In this document: piece by piece, positions 25,442-33,945 of the stretch
How the letters are laid out: each line of letters begins with the position of its first letter
Numbering within the stretch: position 1 is the stretch's first letter
DNA from: Fodinibacter sp963763015
GTDB lineage: Bacteria; Actinomycetota; Actinomycetes; Actinomycetales; Dermatophilaceae
Length of the DNA: 64,000 bases
Reading direction: 5' to 3'
Assembly (NCBI GenBank): GCA_963763015.1
Contig: CAVXML010000006.1
Location: forward strand, 310,001 to 374,000
The notes under the pieces: generated by a model
What the model was told of the DNA's origin: nothing
The model's input: the letters and a program-made list of their open reading frames with translations, nothing else
The model's database searches: none
Position numbers and translations under genes: made by a program

Positions 25442-25486
25442 ACGGGCACGTCCGACGTCGTTGAGGGTCCTCCCAGCGAGCCCACG

Positions 25487-25492
25487 TAGTCT
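25487..25492 (+). promoter_or_regulatory. -10-like TAGTCT, leaderless start for ispG
   Basis: TAGTCT ends 7 nt before the ATG at 25500. It supports this start over an in-frame one about 39 nt upstream. Confidence 0.5.
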
Positions 25493-25499
25493 TGGGGAC

Positions 25500-26660
<1,161 letters not shown>

Positions 26661-26688
26661 GCGACTGCCTTTCGGGGTCCTGACCAGG

Positions 26689-27390
26689 ATGCCGCCCGGC
26701 CGCCTCGACGCGTTCGTCCCGCCTCCGCCGTCGTCCGGCAGGGCGCCCGTGCTCGGGGTGCTGGCGGCGAACGTCGTGGCACTCTGCCCGGGAGGCCGAG
26801 CGGTCGTCGCCATCGACGGGGTCGACGGCGCCGGGAAGACCGTGCTGGGGCGTGAGCTGCTGGATCTCGTCGGACGGCACCGCGAGGCCCATCGGGTGTC
26901 GGTCGACGGGTTCCACCGCCCGCCGGCCGAGCGCTATGCCCACGGCCGCACGCCCGAGACCTTCTACCGCGACCAGTACGACCACGACGCCATCCGCAGG
27001 CGCCTCGTCGGGTCGTTCCGGGCGGGGACGCCGTGGACCCGCGCGATCCACGACCTCGAGCGCGAGGAGACTGTCGGGGCGGCCCCCGAGCCGGCCGCGG
27101 GGCCGGATGCCGTGCTGCTGGTCGACGGCATCTTCCTGCACCGTCCGGAGCTGGCCGACCTCTGGGACGCCAGCATCTTCGTCGACGTGCCGTTCGAGGT
27201 GTCCGTTCCGCGCGGGAACGCCCGCTTCGGTGAGGTGGGTGGGCTGGAGGCCGACCCGGCATCCGCGGCCAACGCCCGCCCTGTCGGGGGCCAGCGGCTC
27301 TACCTCGACGAGGTCGGCCCCGCGTCGCGCGCCACGTGGGTTCTCGACAACACCGACCTGGCGGCGCCGGTGCTCAGGGGCGGCAGCTGA
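26689..27390 (+). CDS. Uridine-kinase-like P-loop NTPase
   Basis: A 233-residue protein with Walker A GVDGAGKTVL near residues 44-53 and the uridine-kinase-like segment VSVDGFHRPPAERY; YRDQYDHDAIRRRL and VLLVDGIFLHRPEL follow, as in small Udk/CoaA-related kinases. It probably phosphorylates a nucleoside or a similar small molecule. The ATG at 26689 is only 28 nt after the ispG stop with no strong ribosome site, so the start is less sure than the function. Related short uridine-kinase-like proteins are common in actinobacteria. Confidence 0.72.
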   Translation: MPPGRLDAFVPPPPSSGRAPVLGVLAANVVALCPGGRAVVAIDGVDGAGKTVLGRELLDLVGRHREAHRVSVDGFHRPPAERYAHGRTPETFYRDQYDHDAIRRRLVGSFRAGTPWTRAIHDLEREETVGAAPEPAAGPDAVLLVDGIFLHRPELADLWDASIFVDVPFEVSVPRGNARFGEVGGLEADPASAANARPVGGQRLYLDEVGPASRATWVLDNTDLAAPVLRGGS

Positions 27391-27554
27391 GCGGGTCCGG
27401 GTGGCGTCGTCGGGCCGACAGCGTCCGGTTGAGCGCCACGCCGGGCGAGGACGGGCATGCCGGTGACCAGCCCGGGGGCACGGCTGACGCGATGCCAGGT
27501 CGACTCCTCGGCACGGCCGTCCGAGGGCAGGGGCCGCCCAGGTCGTTCGCGCCC

Positions 27555-27560
27555 TACGCT
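27555..27560 (+). promoter_or_regulatory. -10-like TACGCT, leaderless start for GNAT/DUF4081 gene
   Basis: TACGCT, 6 nt, then the GTG at 27567. The same hexamer and spacing occur at 3451. Confidence 0.55.
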
Positions 27561-27566
27561 TGACCC

Positions 27567-28412
27567 GTGCTCCGCACGCGCTCCCCGGTCCGTCCGTTGT
27601 CGTTCGCCGAGCGCGACGACGCCCTCGCCGTGTGCGCCCGCGACCTCCCCAGCGGCGTCTTCGTCGCCGCCCGCATCCTCGAGGGATCGCGCGCCGGGTC
27701 GCTGTCGAGCGTCCTGACGCACCGCACCGACGGCGAGCTGGACTCGCTGTGCTGGGCCAGCGCGAACGTCGTGCCGGTCGCGACGACGCGTGAGAGCCGG
27801 TCGGCGTTCGCGGACCGGGTGCGTCGGTGGCGCGGCCGGTGCGCGTCCCTGTTCGGCCCTCGGGAGGAGGTCCAGGAGCTCTGGCACCAGTTGGAGCCCC
27901 ACTGGGGGCCGCCACGGGCGGTCAGGGACCACCAACCCCTGCTCGTCGCGGACAGCCTCCCCTCGACCCACGGGGTGCCGCTCGACCCGCGGGTCCGACC
28001 CGCCCGACCGGACGAGGTGGACCTCGTGCTGCCCGCGGCGGAGCACATGTTCACGGCCGAGATCGGCTACCCGCCCTACCGGGGCAGCGACCGTGGCTAC
28101 CGGGCGTCCCTCGCCTCGCTCGCCGCCCGTGGGCACACCTACGTCGTCGTCGACCGCGACGAGGTCGTGTTCAAGACCGACATCGGCAGCCTTGCGCTCG
28201 GCTGCGCCCAGCTCCAGGGGGTGTGGGTCACTCCCCGCCTGCGGGGCCGAGGGCTGGCCATCCCCATGCTGGCCAGCGTGGTGGAGCAGGTCATGCTCGG
28301 CCCGGCGCCCCTCGTGACGCTCTACGTCAACGACTTCAACGCCGCCGCCAGGGCCACCTACGACGCGATCGGGTTCCGCGAGGTGGGGGACTTCTCGACC
28401 GTGCTGCTGTGA
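27567..28412 (+). CDS. GNAT-family acetyltransferase with DUF4081 N-terminal domain
   Basis: A 281-residue protein. The N-terminal ~130 residues match the DUF4081 type found in actinobacterial GNAT proteins encoded next to ispG. The C-terminal GNAT domain has the acetyl-CoA motif LQGVWVTPRLRGRGLAIPML (QxxGxG/A-like) and the terminal strand YVNDFNAAARATYDAIGF. The substrate is unknown. A GNAT gene just after ispG is conserved in actinobacteria, suggesting a linked but unidentified role. The GTG start is supported by the TACGCT hexamer. Confidence 0.83.
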   Translation: MLRTRSPVRPLSFAERDDALAVCARDLPSGVFVAARILEGSRAGSLSSVLTHRTDGELDSLCWASANVVPVATTRESRSAFADRVRRWRGRCASLFGPREEVQELWHQLEPHWGPPRAVRDHQPLLVADSLPSTHGVPLDPRVRPARPDEVDLVLPAAEHMFTAEIGYPPYRGSDRGYRASLASLAARGHTYVVVDRDEVVFKTDIGSLALGCAQLQGVWVTPRLRGRGLAIPMLASVVEQVMLGPAPLVTLYVNDFNAAARATYDAIGFREVGDFSTVLL

Positions 28413-28512
28413 CGGATCGGGGGAATGGTTGGATGAGGCATGGCCCTCGGCACCTCTCGGCCCCCCACGCTCGTGCTCGCGGTGTCGCGCGCGGCGGGCA
28501 GCTGACTGCGCC

Positions 28513-29379
28513 GTGTCGACCCTCGCCTGGCGGCCGCTGACCCACGACGACCTGCCGGCACTCCAGTCGCTCGCCGGCCGGTGCCTCTCGGCGGACGGCG
28601 GGCTCCCGCTCCTCGCCGAGAAGGCGATGCTGCGGCGCTTCTTCCTGTCCGGCGCGGCGATCGGGGGTCGGGACGAGACGGGTGACCTGGTGGCGGTCGC
28701 CTCCGTCTTCGTCGACGACACCGGGCACCGGACGGCCAGCGGGCTGATCCATCCGTCGTCGCGCTGGCAGGGCATCGGCGAGGAGCTCGTCAGGTGGTGC
28801 CGTGAGCACTCCGGCGGATCCCTGCTGCGGGTCGTGGCGGAGACGACCTCCGCCGACTCGGACCGCTTCTTCGCCCAGATCGGTCTCCGGCGCACCTTCG
28901 CCGAGCACGTCATGCGGCACTCCCTCGCCGACATCCCGCGGATCAGGCGCCCCGAGGGCCTGCGCTCCAGGGCCTGGACGGCGGAGACGAGCGCGTTGTT
29001 CCACACCGCGTACCGGCTGTCCTTCGCAGAGCGCCCGGGCTTCCCGGACACCCCGCTGGAGGTCTGGGTCGGTGGCCTCGAGGAGGAACCGGGGTTCCGG
29101 CCCGAGGTGTCCCGCGTCGTCGTCGACGAGCTCGGGGAGCCCGCCGGCTTCGTCACCCTGAGCGACGACTGGATCGACCAGGTCGGTGTCGTGCCCGCCT
29201 GGCGGGGGCGTGGCCTCGGTGCACACCTCGTCGTCCGCTCGCTGCGCGCGCTCCGCAAGGCCGGGTGCGAGCAGGCCTGGCTCGCCGTCAACGTCGACAA
29301 CCCGGCGCACGAGCTCTACCTCCGGCTCGGCTTCCACGACTTCGGCATCCGGGCTCGGTACGAGGAGACCGAGCGCTGA
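28513..29379 (+). CDS. Tandem GNAT-family N-acetyltransferase
   Basis: A 288-residue protein with two GNAT-like halves. The first has SGLIHPSSRWQGIGEELVRW, with a partly degenerate acetyl-CoA loop. The second has VGVVPAWRGRGLGAHLVVRSLRAL, a full RGRGLG loop, and the closing segment VNVDNPAHELYLRLGFHDFG. This layout resembles mycothiol synthase (MshD), but residues for a firm MshD call are not seen, so the substrate is left open. The GTG at 28513 gives VSTLAWRPL, a normal GNAT opening; longer in-frame extensions look non-coding. Confidence 0.75.
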   Translation: MSTLAWRPLTHDDLPALQSLAGRCLSADGGLPLLAEKAMLRRFFLSGAAIGGRDETGDLVAVASVFVDDTGHRTASGLIHPSSRWQGIGEELVRWCREHSGGSLLRVVAETTSADSDRFFAQIGLRRTFAEHVMRHSLADIPRIRRPEGLRSRAWTAETSALFHTAYRLSFAERPGFPDTPLEVWVGGLEEEPGFRPEVSRVVVDELGEPAGFVTLSDDWIDQVGVVPAWRGRGLGAHLVVRSLRALRKAGCEQAWLAVNVDNPAHELYLRLGFHDFGIRARYEETER

Positions 29380-29425
29380 CTGCAGGGACGCCGGAACGCG
29401 AGTGAGCGGCATCCGCACACGTCGT

Positions 29426-29431
29426 TATCCT
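29426..29431 (+). promoter_or_regulatory. -10-like TATCCT upstream of proS
   Basis: TATCCT lies 34 nt before the GTG of proS, leaving a short leader that contains an AGGAG ribosome site. No good -35 is seen. Confidence 0.4.
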
Positions 29432-29465
29432 TGGCGGGCCCGCCCCACCATCCCAGGAGCCTCCC

Positions 29466-31235
29466 GTGGCCATGCGCATGTCGTCCCTGTTCCTGCGGAC
29501 CCTTCGCGAGAACCCCGCGGACGCCGAGGTGCCCAGCCACCAGCTGCTCGTGCGGGCGGGCTACATCCGGCGGGTGAGCCCCGGCATCTACACCTGGCTG
29601 CCGCTGGGCCTGAGGGTGCTGCGCAGGGTCGAGACGATCGTGCGCGAGGAGATGGACGCGATCGGCGCCCAGGAGCTGCTCTTCCCGGCCCTGCTTCCCC
29701 GAGAGCCCTACGAGGCGTCAGGCCGCTGGGAGGAGTACGGCGACAACGTCTTCCGGCTCACCGACCGGAAGGGGAACGACCACCTCCTCGGCCCGACCCA
29801 CGAGGAGATGTTCACGCTCGCGGTCAAGGACCTCTACAGCTCCTACAAGGACCTTCCCCTCTCGATCTACCAGATCCAGAACAAGTACCGCGACGAGGCC
29901 CGGCCCCGCGCGGGGGTGCTGCGCGGCCGGGAGTTCGTCATGAAGGACTCCTACTCCTTCGACCTCGACGAGGCAGGGCTCGACAAGAGCTACGAGCTGC
30001 ACCGGCAGGCCTACGTGCGGATCTTCGACCGGCTCGGCTTCCACTACGTGATCGTGCAGGCGATGGCCGGGGCGATGGGCGGCTCGAAGTCCGAGGAGTT
30101 CCTCGCCACCGCCGAGAACGGCGAGGACACCTACGTGCGCTGCACCAACTGCGGGTTCGCCGCCAACGTCGAGGCCGTGCGGGTGCCCGTACCGGATGCC
30201 GTCGACGCCGCCGGCCTGCCCGCCGCGCACGTCGAGGACACGCCCGACACCCCGACCATCGACACCCTCGTGGCGCACCTGGAGTCGGCGTTCCCGCGGT
30301 CGGACGGCCGTGCCTGGGCCGCCTCGGACACCCTCAAGAACGTGCTCGTCGTGCTCGTGCACCCCGACGGCACCCGCGAGCCTCTCGCCATCGGCCTGCC
30401 GGGAGACCGGGAGGTCGACGAGAAGCGGCTCGGGGCACAGGTCGAACCGGCGGCGGTCGAGGTGTTCGACGACAAGGACTTCGCCGCCCACCCCGAGCTG
30501 GCCAAGGGCTACATCGGGCCGGGCGTGCTCGGCACCGAGCGGGCGTCGGGCATCCGCTACCTGCTCGACCCGCGGGTCAGCGAGGGCACGGCGTGGGTCA
30601 CCGGGGCCGACGAGCCCGGCCGTCACGTCCTCGACCTCGTGGCGGGGCGCGACTTCACCGCCGACGGCACGATCGAGGCCGCCGAGGTCCGCGAGGGCGA
30701 CGCCTGCCCGTCGTGCGGCCACGGGCTGGAGTCCGCCCGCGGCATCGAGATGGGGCACATCTTCCAGCTCGGCACGAAGTACGCCGAGGCGCTCGACCTC
30801 AAGGTCCTCGACGAGAACGGCACTCTGCGCACGGTGATCATGGGCTCGTACGGGGTCGGCGTCTCGCGCGCCGTCGCCTGCGTCGCAGAGGGCAACCACG
30901 ACGACCTCGGGCTGATCTGGCCGCGGGCCGTGGCACCGGCCGACGTGCACGTCGTCGCCACGGGCAAGGACGAGGCGGTCGCCACGTTCGCCGAGGAGCT
31001 CACCCGAGCGCTCGAGGCGCACGGGGTCGACGTGCTGCTCGACGACCGTCGTCAGGCCAGCCCCGGCGTGAAGTTCAAGGACGCCGAGCTCATCGGCGTC
31101 CCGACCATCGTCGTCGTCGGGCGCGGCCTGGCCGACGGGACGATCGAGCTCAAGGACCGCCGGAGCGGCGAGCGTCGCGACGTGCCGGTCGGCTCGGCGG
31201 TGGCGGAGGTCCTCGCCGAGATCGGGCGCTCGTGA
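29466..31235 (+). CDS. proS: Prolyl-tRNA synthetase (bacterial type, with editing insertion)
   Basis: Class II aminoacyl-tRNA synthetase that charges tRNA-Pro. The 589-residue length fits the bacterial form. Motif 1 lies around RRVSPGIYTWLPLGLRVL, motif 2 in KYRDEARPRAGVLRGREFVMKDSYSFD, motif 3 in GVGVSRAVACVAE. The insertion (INS) editing domain is present at about residues 225-395, containing the cysteine-rich start YVRCTNCGFAANVEAVRV. The GTG at 29466 sits 7 nt after AGGAG; an ATG two codons in is an alternative. The stop overlaps the HAD gene's GTG. Confidence 0.95.
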   Translation: MAMRMSSLFLRTLRENPADAEVPSHQLLVRAGYIRRVSPGIYTWLPLGLRVLRRVETIVREEMDAIGAQELLFPALLPREPYEASGRWEEYGDNVFRLTDRKGNDHLLGPTHEEMFTLAVKDLYSSYKDLPLSIYQIQNKYRDEARPRAGVLRGREFVMKDSYSFDLDEAGLDKSYELHRQAYVRIFDRLGFHYVIVQAMAGAMGGSKSEEFLATAENGEDTYVRCTNCGFAANVEAVRVPVPDAVDAAGLPAAHVEDTPDTPTIDTLVAHLESAFPRSDGRAWAASDTLKNVLVVLVHPDGTREPLAIGLPGDREVDEKRLGAQVEPAAVEVFDDKDFAAHPELAKGYIGPGVLGTERASGIRYLLDPRVSEGTAWVTGADEPGRHVLDLVAGRDFTADGTIEAAEVREGDACPSCGHGLESARGIEMGHIFQLGTKYAEALDLKVLDENGTLRTVIMGSYGVGVSRAVACVAEGNHDDLGLIWPRAVAPADVHVVATGKDEAVATFAEELTRALEAHGVDVLLDDRRQASPGVKFKDAELIGVPTIVVVGRGLADGTIELKDRRSGERRDVPVGSAVAEVLAEIGRS

Positions 31236-31990
31236 CCCAGCCCGTCGAGGCGGTCGTCTTCGACTGGGGCGGCACGCTGACGCCCTGGCACCAGGTCGAC
31301 ATGCCGGAGCAGTGGCGCGTGTTCGCCAGGGAGGTGCACGGCATCCCGGTGGACTCCCCGGACGTCACTGAGGCCGACCTCGACGAGGCACACCGGCTGG
31401 CCGACCGGATCCTCGCCGCCGAGGACGCCGCGTGGCGCCGTGGTCGCGAGGAGCACTCCTCGGCCGCGCTCACCGACATCCTCGAGGCGGCGGGCGTCGA
31501 CGCGGCGCACGACCGGCACCACCTCGCGCTCGCCGCCTACCGCGGGTTCTGGGAGCCGCACACGCACACCGACCCCCAGGTGCGGCCCTTGTGGGAGGGG
31601 CTGCGCGAGCGCGGCATCCGGGTCGGCGTGCTCTCGAACACCATCTGGAGCCGCGAGTACCACCGAGGCATCTTCGAGCGCGACGGGGTCCTCCACCTCC
31701 TCGACGCCGACCTGTACTCCAGCGAGCTCGACCACGTGAAGCCGCACCCGGAGGCGTTCCGGGCGATCTGCCGTGAGCTCGGCGTCGAGCCCCGGCGAGC
31801 CGTGTACGTCGGGGACCGGGTGTTCGAGGACGTCCACGGCCCGCAGCAGATCGGCATGCGCGCCATCTGGATCCCGCACTCCGACATCCCCCACGGGCAG
31901 CGGGTCGAGGTCACCGCCATGCCCGACGCGCACGCGCACGAGCTGCTCGACATCCTTCACATCGTCGACGGCTGGTCGGCCGGCCGGTGA
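31232..31990 (+). CDS. HAD-superfamily hydrolase, variant motif I
   Basis: A 252-residue HAD-like protein. Motif I reads VVFDWGGTLT: the nucleophile Asp is present, but the usual second Asp (DxD) is Gly, as in haloacid-dehalogenase-like and some other non-standard members. Motif II is VGVLSNTIWS, motif III lysine is in HVKPHPEAF, and motif IV is YVGDRVFEDVHG. A helical cap occupies about residues 20-100. The substrate is unknown. Coupled by GTGA overlaps to proS upstream and to the permease downstream. Confidence 0.8.
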   Translation: MTQPVEAVVFDWGGTLTPWHQVDMPEQWRVFAREVHGIPVDSPDVTEADLDEAHRLADRILAAEDAAWRRGREEHSSAALTDILEAAGVDAAHDRHHLALAAYRGFWEPHTHTDPQVRPLWEGLRERGIRVGVLSNTIWSREYHRGIFERDGVLHLLDADLYSSELDHVKPHPEAFRAICRELGVEPRRAVYVGDRVFEDVHGPQQIGMRAIWIPHSDIPHGQRVEVTAMPDAHAHELLDILHIVDGWSAGR

Positions 31991-32766
31991 CGGACCCGGG
32001 CCTCGAGGTCGTCGCACTGCTCGGCCTCGCCGGCTTCGTCGCGGGGTGGGTGGATGCCGTCGTGGGCGGCGGGGGACTGGTCCAGCTCCCCGCCCTGCTG
32101 CTGGGGCTTCCCGGCGCCACCCCGGCGCAGGTGCTCGCGACCAACAAGTTCGGCTCGGTCTGGGGTACCGGCACGGCGGCCGTCACCTACTGGCGCAGGG
32201 TGCGGCCGGACCTGCGGACGGCGCTGCCGATGGCGGCGGTCGCCTACGTGGGCGCCGTCGTCGGGGCCCTCATCGGGCTGCACATCCCGAAGGCCGCGTT
32301 CAACCCGGTCATCTTCGTCATGCTCGTCGTCGTCGGTGCCTACACCCTGCTCCGGCCCTCGCTGGGGGAGTCGACGCAGCTGCGCTGGTCGGGTCAGCGG
32401 CACACCGTCGCGGCCATGCTGACCGGGTTCGTCATCGGCGTGTACGACGGTGCGCTCGGGCCCGGAACGGGTTCCTTCTTCGTCTTCGCCCTGGTCGGCC
32501 TCATGGGCTACGCCTTCCTCGAGGCGAGCGCCAAGGCGAAGATCGCCAACCTCGCGACGAACCTCGGCGCGTTGACGGTCTTCGCGCCCGGCGGCCACAT
32601 CGTCTGGTCGGTGGGCATCACGATGGCCGCCGCGAACCTCCTGGGCGGGTACGTCGGCGCCCGGACCGCCGTCGTCCGAGGCAACCGCTTCATCCGGGTC
32701 GTCTTCGTCGTCGTCGTCGGTGGCTTCACCGTCCGGATCGGTGGCGACCTCCTCGGCTGGTGGTGA
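31987..32766 (+). CDS. TSUP (TauE/SafE) family membrane permease
   Basis: A 259-residue membrane protein with about eight hydrophobic segments. The two repeated family motifs are seen: GGGGLVQLPALLLGLPGATP with ATNKFGSVWGT in the first half, and GVYDGALGPGTGSFFVFALV with ASAKAKIANLATNLGAL in the second. TSUP proteins move sulfonates, sulfite or related organic anions; direction and substrate are unknown here. The GTG start overlaps the HAD gene's stop (GTGA). Confidence 0.88.
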   Translation: MTDPGLEVVALLGLAGFVAGWVDAVVGGGGLVQLPALLLGLPGATPAQVLATNKFGSVWGTGTAAVTYWRRVRPDLRTALPMAAVAYVGAVVGALIGLHIPKAAFNPVIFVMLVVVGAYTLLRPSLGESTQLRWSGQRHTVAAMLTGFVIGVYDGALGPGTGSFFVFALVGLMGYAFLEASAKAKIANLATNLGALTVFAPGGHIVWSVGITMAAANLLGGYVGARTAVVRGNRFIRVVFVVVVGGFTVRIGGDLLGWW

Positions 32767-32835
32767 GGCTGGTTGGGGGTGAGGCTGGCTTGGTCGTGGG
32801 GCGGTGTGGTGAGCGGGCCCGGATACCGGCCACCC

Positions 32836-32891
32836 GGCATCCGGTGCGTGTGAGTTTCCGGCGCCAGGGCACCGGAGATCACACGCACCCG
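32836..32891. repeat. 56-bp hairpin direct repeat, copy 1
   Basis: Identical at 54 of 56 positions to the copy at 33874-33929. It contains an 11-bp perfect inverted repeat, GGTGCGTGTGA (32843-32853) against TCACACGCACC (32879-32889), with an inner CCGG/CCGG pair, so the whole can fold as one long hairpin. It overlaps the stop codon and last codons of the DUF559-like gene and lies between two convergent genes, so it may also act as a bidirectional terminator. Confidence 0.85.
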
Positions 32892-33811
32892 CGGTCGACC
32901 GAGACGCCGCGGCGAACCTGGGCCATCACATCGGCCTCCCGCAGCCGCAGGCCGACGAGGTCGATGCGGAGGACCCGCTCGTCGCCGAGGGTCAGCTCGT
33001 TCTGGCGCAGGTTGTCGTCGGTCAGGGCGAGGCCCGCGCGGTGTCCGGACCCGTCGACCTCGACGACCAGGTGCGACCCGGCCCACCGGACGTCGAGGTA
33101 GACGCGGCCGGTGGGCGTCGTGCGCACGACCTGCCGCTCGGGCTCCGGGATGCCGTGCCGGCGGCACAGCGCAGCGAAGTCGAGCTCGCCGAGTGAGTGG
33201 GCCCCGTCGGCGACGTCCAGCGCCACCTGGCGGACGAAGGCACGGCGGGTCCGGCCGTGGACGAGGCCGACCGCGTCGAGCAGCCGGGATCCGGTCGTGA
33301 GGCGCTGCTGCACGACGAGACAGAGCACCAGGGCGGCCTGCCGGTCGCTGGCTGCCCAGTGCGCGGCGCGGACCGCGGCCAGCTCGACACGCGTGCGTGG
33401 CACGCCGGCTCCGGTGCACTCGTCGTGAAGACGGCGGACCCGGTGAACCCGCACCCCCTCGGCACCAGGGCACCGGGCGTTGCGCGGCACCGATACGTGC
33501 ACGAGCGGGTCGGTGTACCCGGTCAGGCCTGCGGCGTGCAGGGCTGACACGCCGTCGAGCCGAGCCACCCGCTCGGCGACCTCCCAGACGGCGCGCCACC
33601 GAAGAGCCCGCTCGGAGAGGACCCCGGTGTGCAGGGCCACGGTGTGCCGGCCGTGGCGCCGCCAGCGCAGACCGGCGACCTCACGGGCGATCGCGCCATG
33701 GTCGTAGCCCAGCTTCCCGAGCCGTCGCATCGTGAGGACCCCGTCGAACTCCTCAGCAGCACGGGTGGCGACAGCGCGCAGGTCCGCGCGGCGTGGTCGG
33801 TCGTGCGGCAT
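32879..33811 (-). CDS. DUF559/AbiEi-like protein with C-terminal endonuclease-fold domain
   Basis: A 310-residue protein of a type common in actinobacteria. The N-terminus (TMRRLGKLGYDHGAIAREVAGLRWRRHG) looks like the winged-helix AbiEi antitoxin-type domain. The C-terminal ~110 residues (YLDVRWAGSHLVVEVDGSGH, then a region ending RIDLVGLRLREADVMAQVRRG) match the DUF559 Vsr-like nuclease fold with a D...ExD pattern. Nuclease activity is not shown. The ATG at 33811 has a GATGCT hexamer 6 nt upstream. The gene lies exactly between two 56-bp direct repeats, the first of which supplies its stop codon. Confidence 0.7.
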   Translation of the reverse strand: MPHDRPRRADLRAVATRAAEEFDGVLTMRRLGKLGYDHGAIAREVAGLRWRRHGRHTVALHTGVLSERALRWRAVWEVAERVARLDGVSALHAAGLTGYTDPLVHVSVPRNARCPGAEGVRVHRVRRLHDECTGAGVPRTRVELAAVRAAHWAASDRQAALVLCLVVQQRLTTGSRLLDAVGLVHGRTRRAFVRQVALDVADGAHSLGELDFAALCRRHGIPEPERQVVRTTPTGRVYLDVRWAGSHLVVEVDGSGHRAGLALTDDNLRQNELTLGDERVLRIDLVGLRLREADVMAQVRRGVSVDRGCV

Positions 33812-33873
33812 CGGTCCAGCATCGCCACCCGACCAGGGCGGCCGCGGGGTTCTCCACAGGCCGGTGCCGACGC

Positions 33874-33929
33874 GGCATCCGATGCGTGTGAATTTCCGGC
33901 GCCAGGGCACCGGAGATCACACGCACCCG
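33874..33929. repeat. 56-bp hairpin direct repeat, copy 2
   Basis: Second copy, 1038 bp from copy 1. The left arm carries one change (ATGCGTGTGA against TCACACGCACC at 33917-33927). It lies between the start of the DUF559-like gene and the end of the amylosucrase-like gene, 17 nt after the latter's stop on the minus strand. Confidence 0.85.
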
Positions 33930-33945
33930 GTCGGGACGCCCTCGC

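Noticed and set aside
32836..33929. An insertion sequence bounded by the 56-bp repeats
   Set aside because: The repeats are direct rather than inverted, the enclosed gene has no transposase motif (DDE, HUH or serine/tyrosine recombinase), and no target-site duplication is evident.
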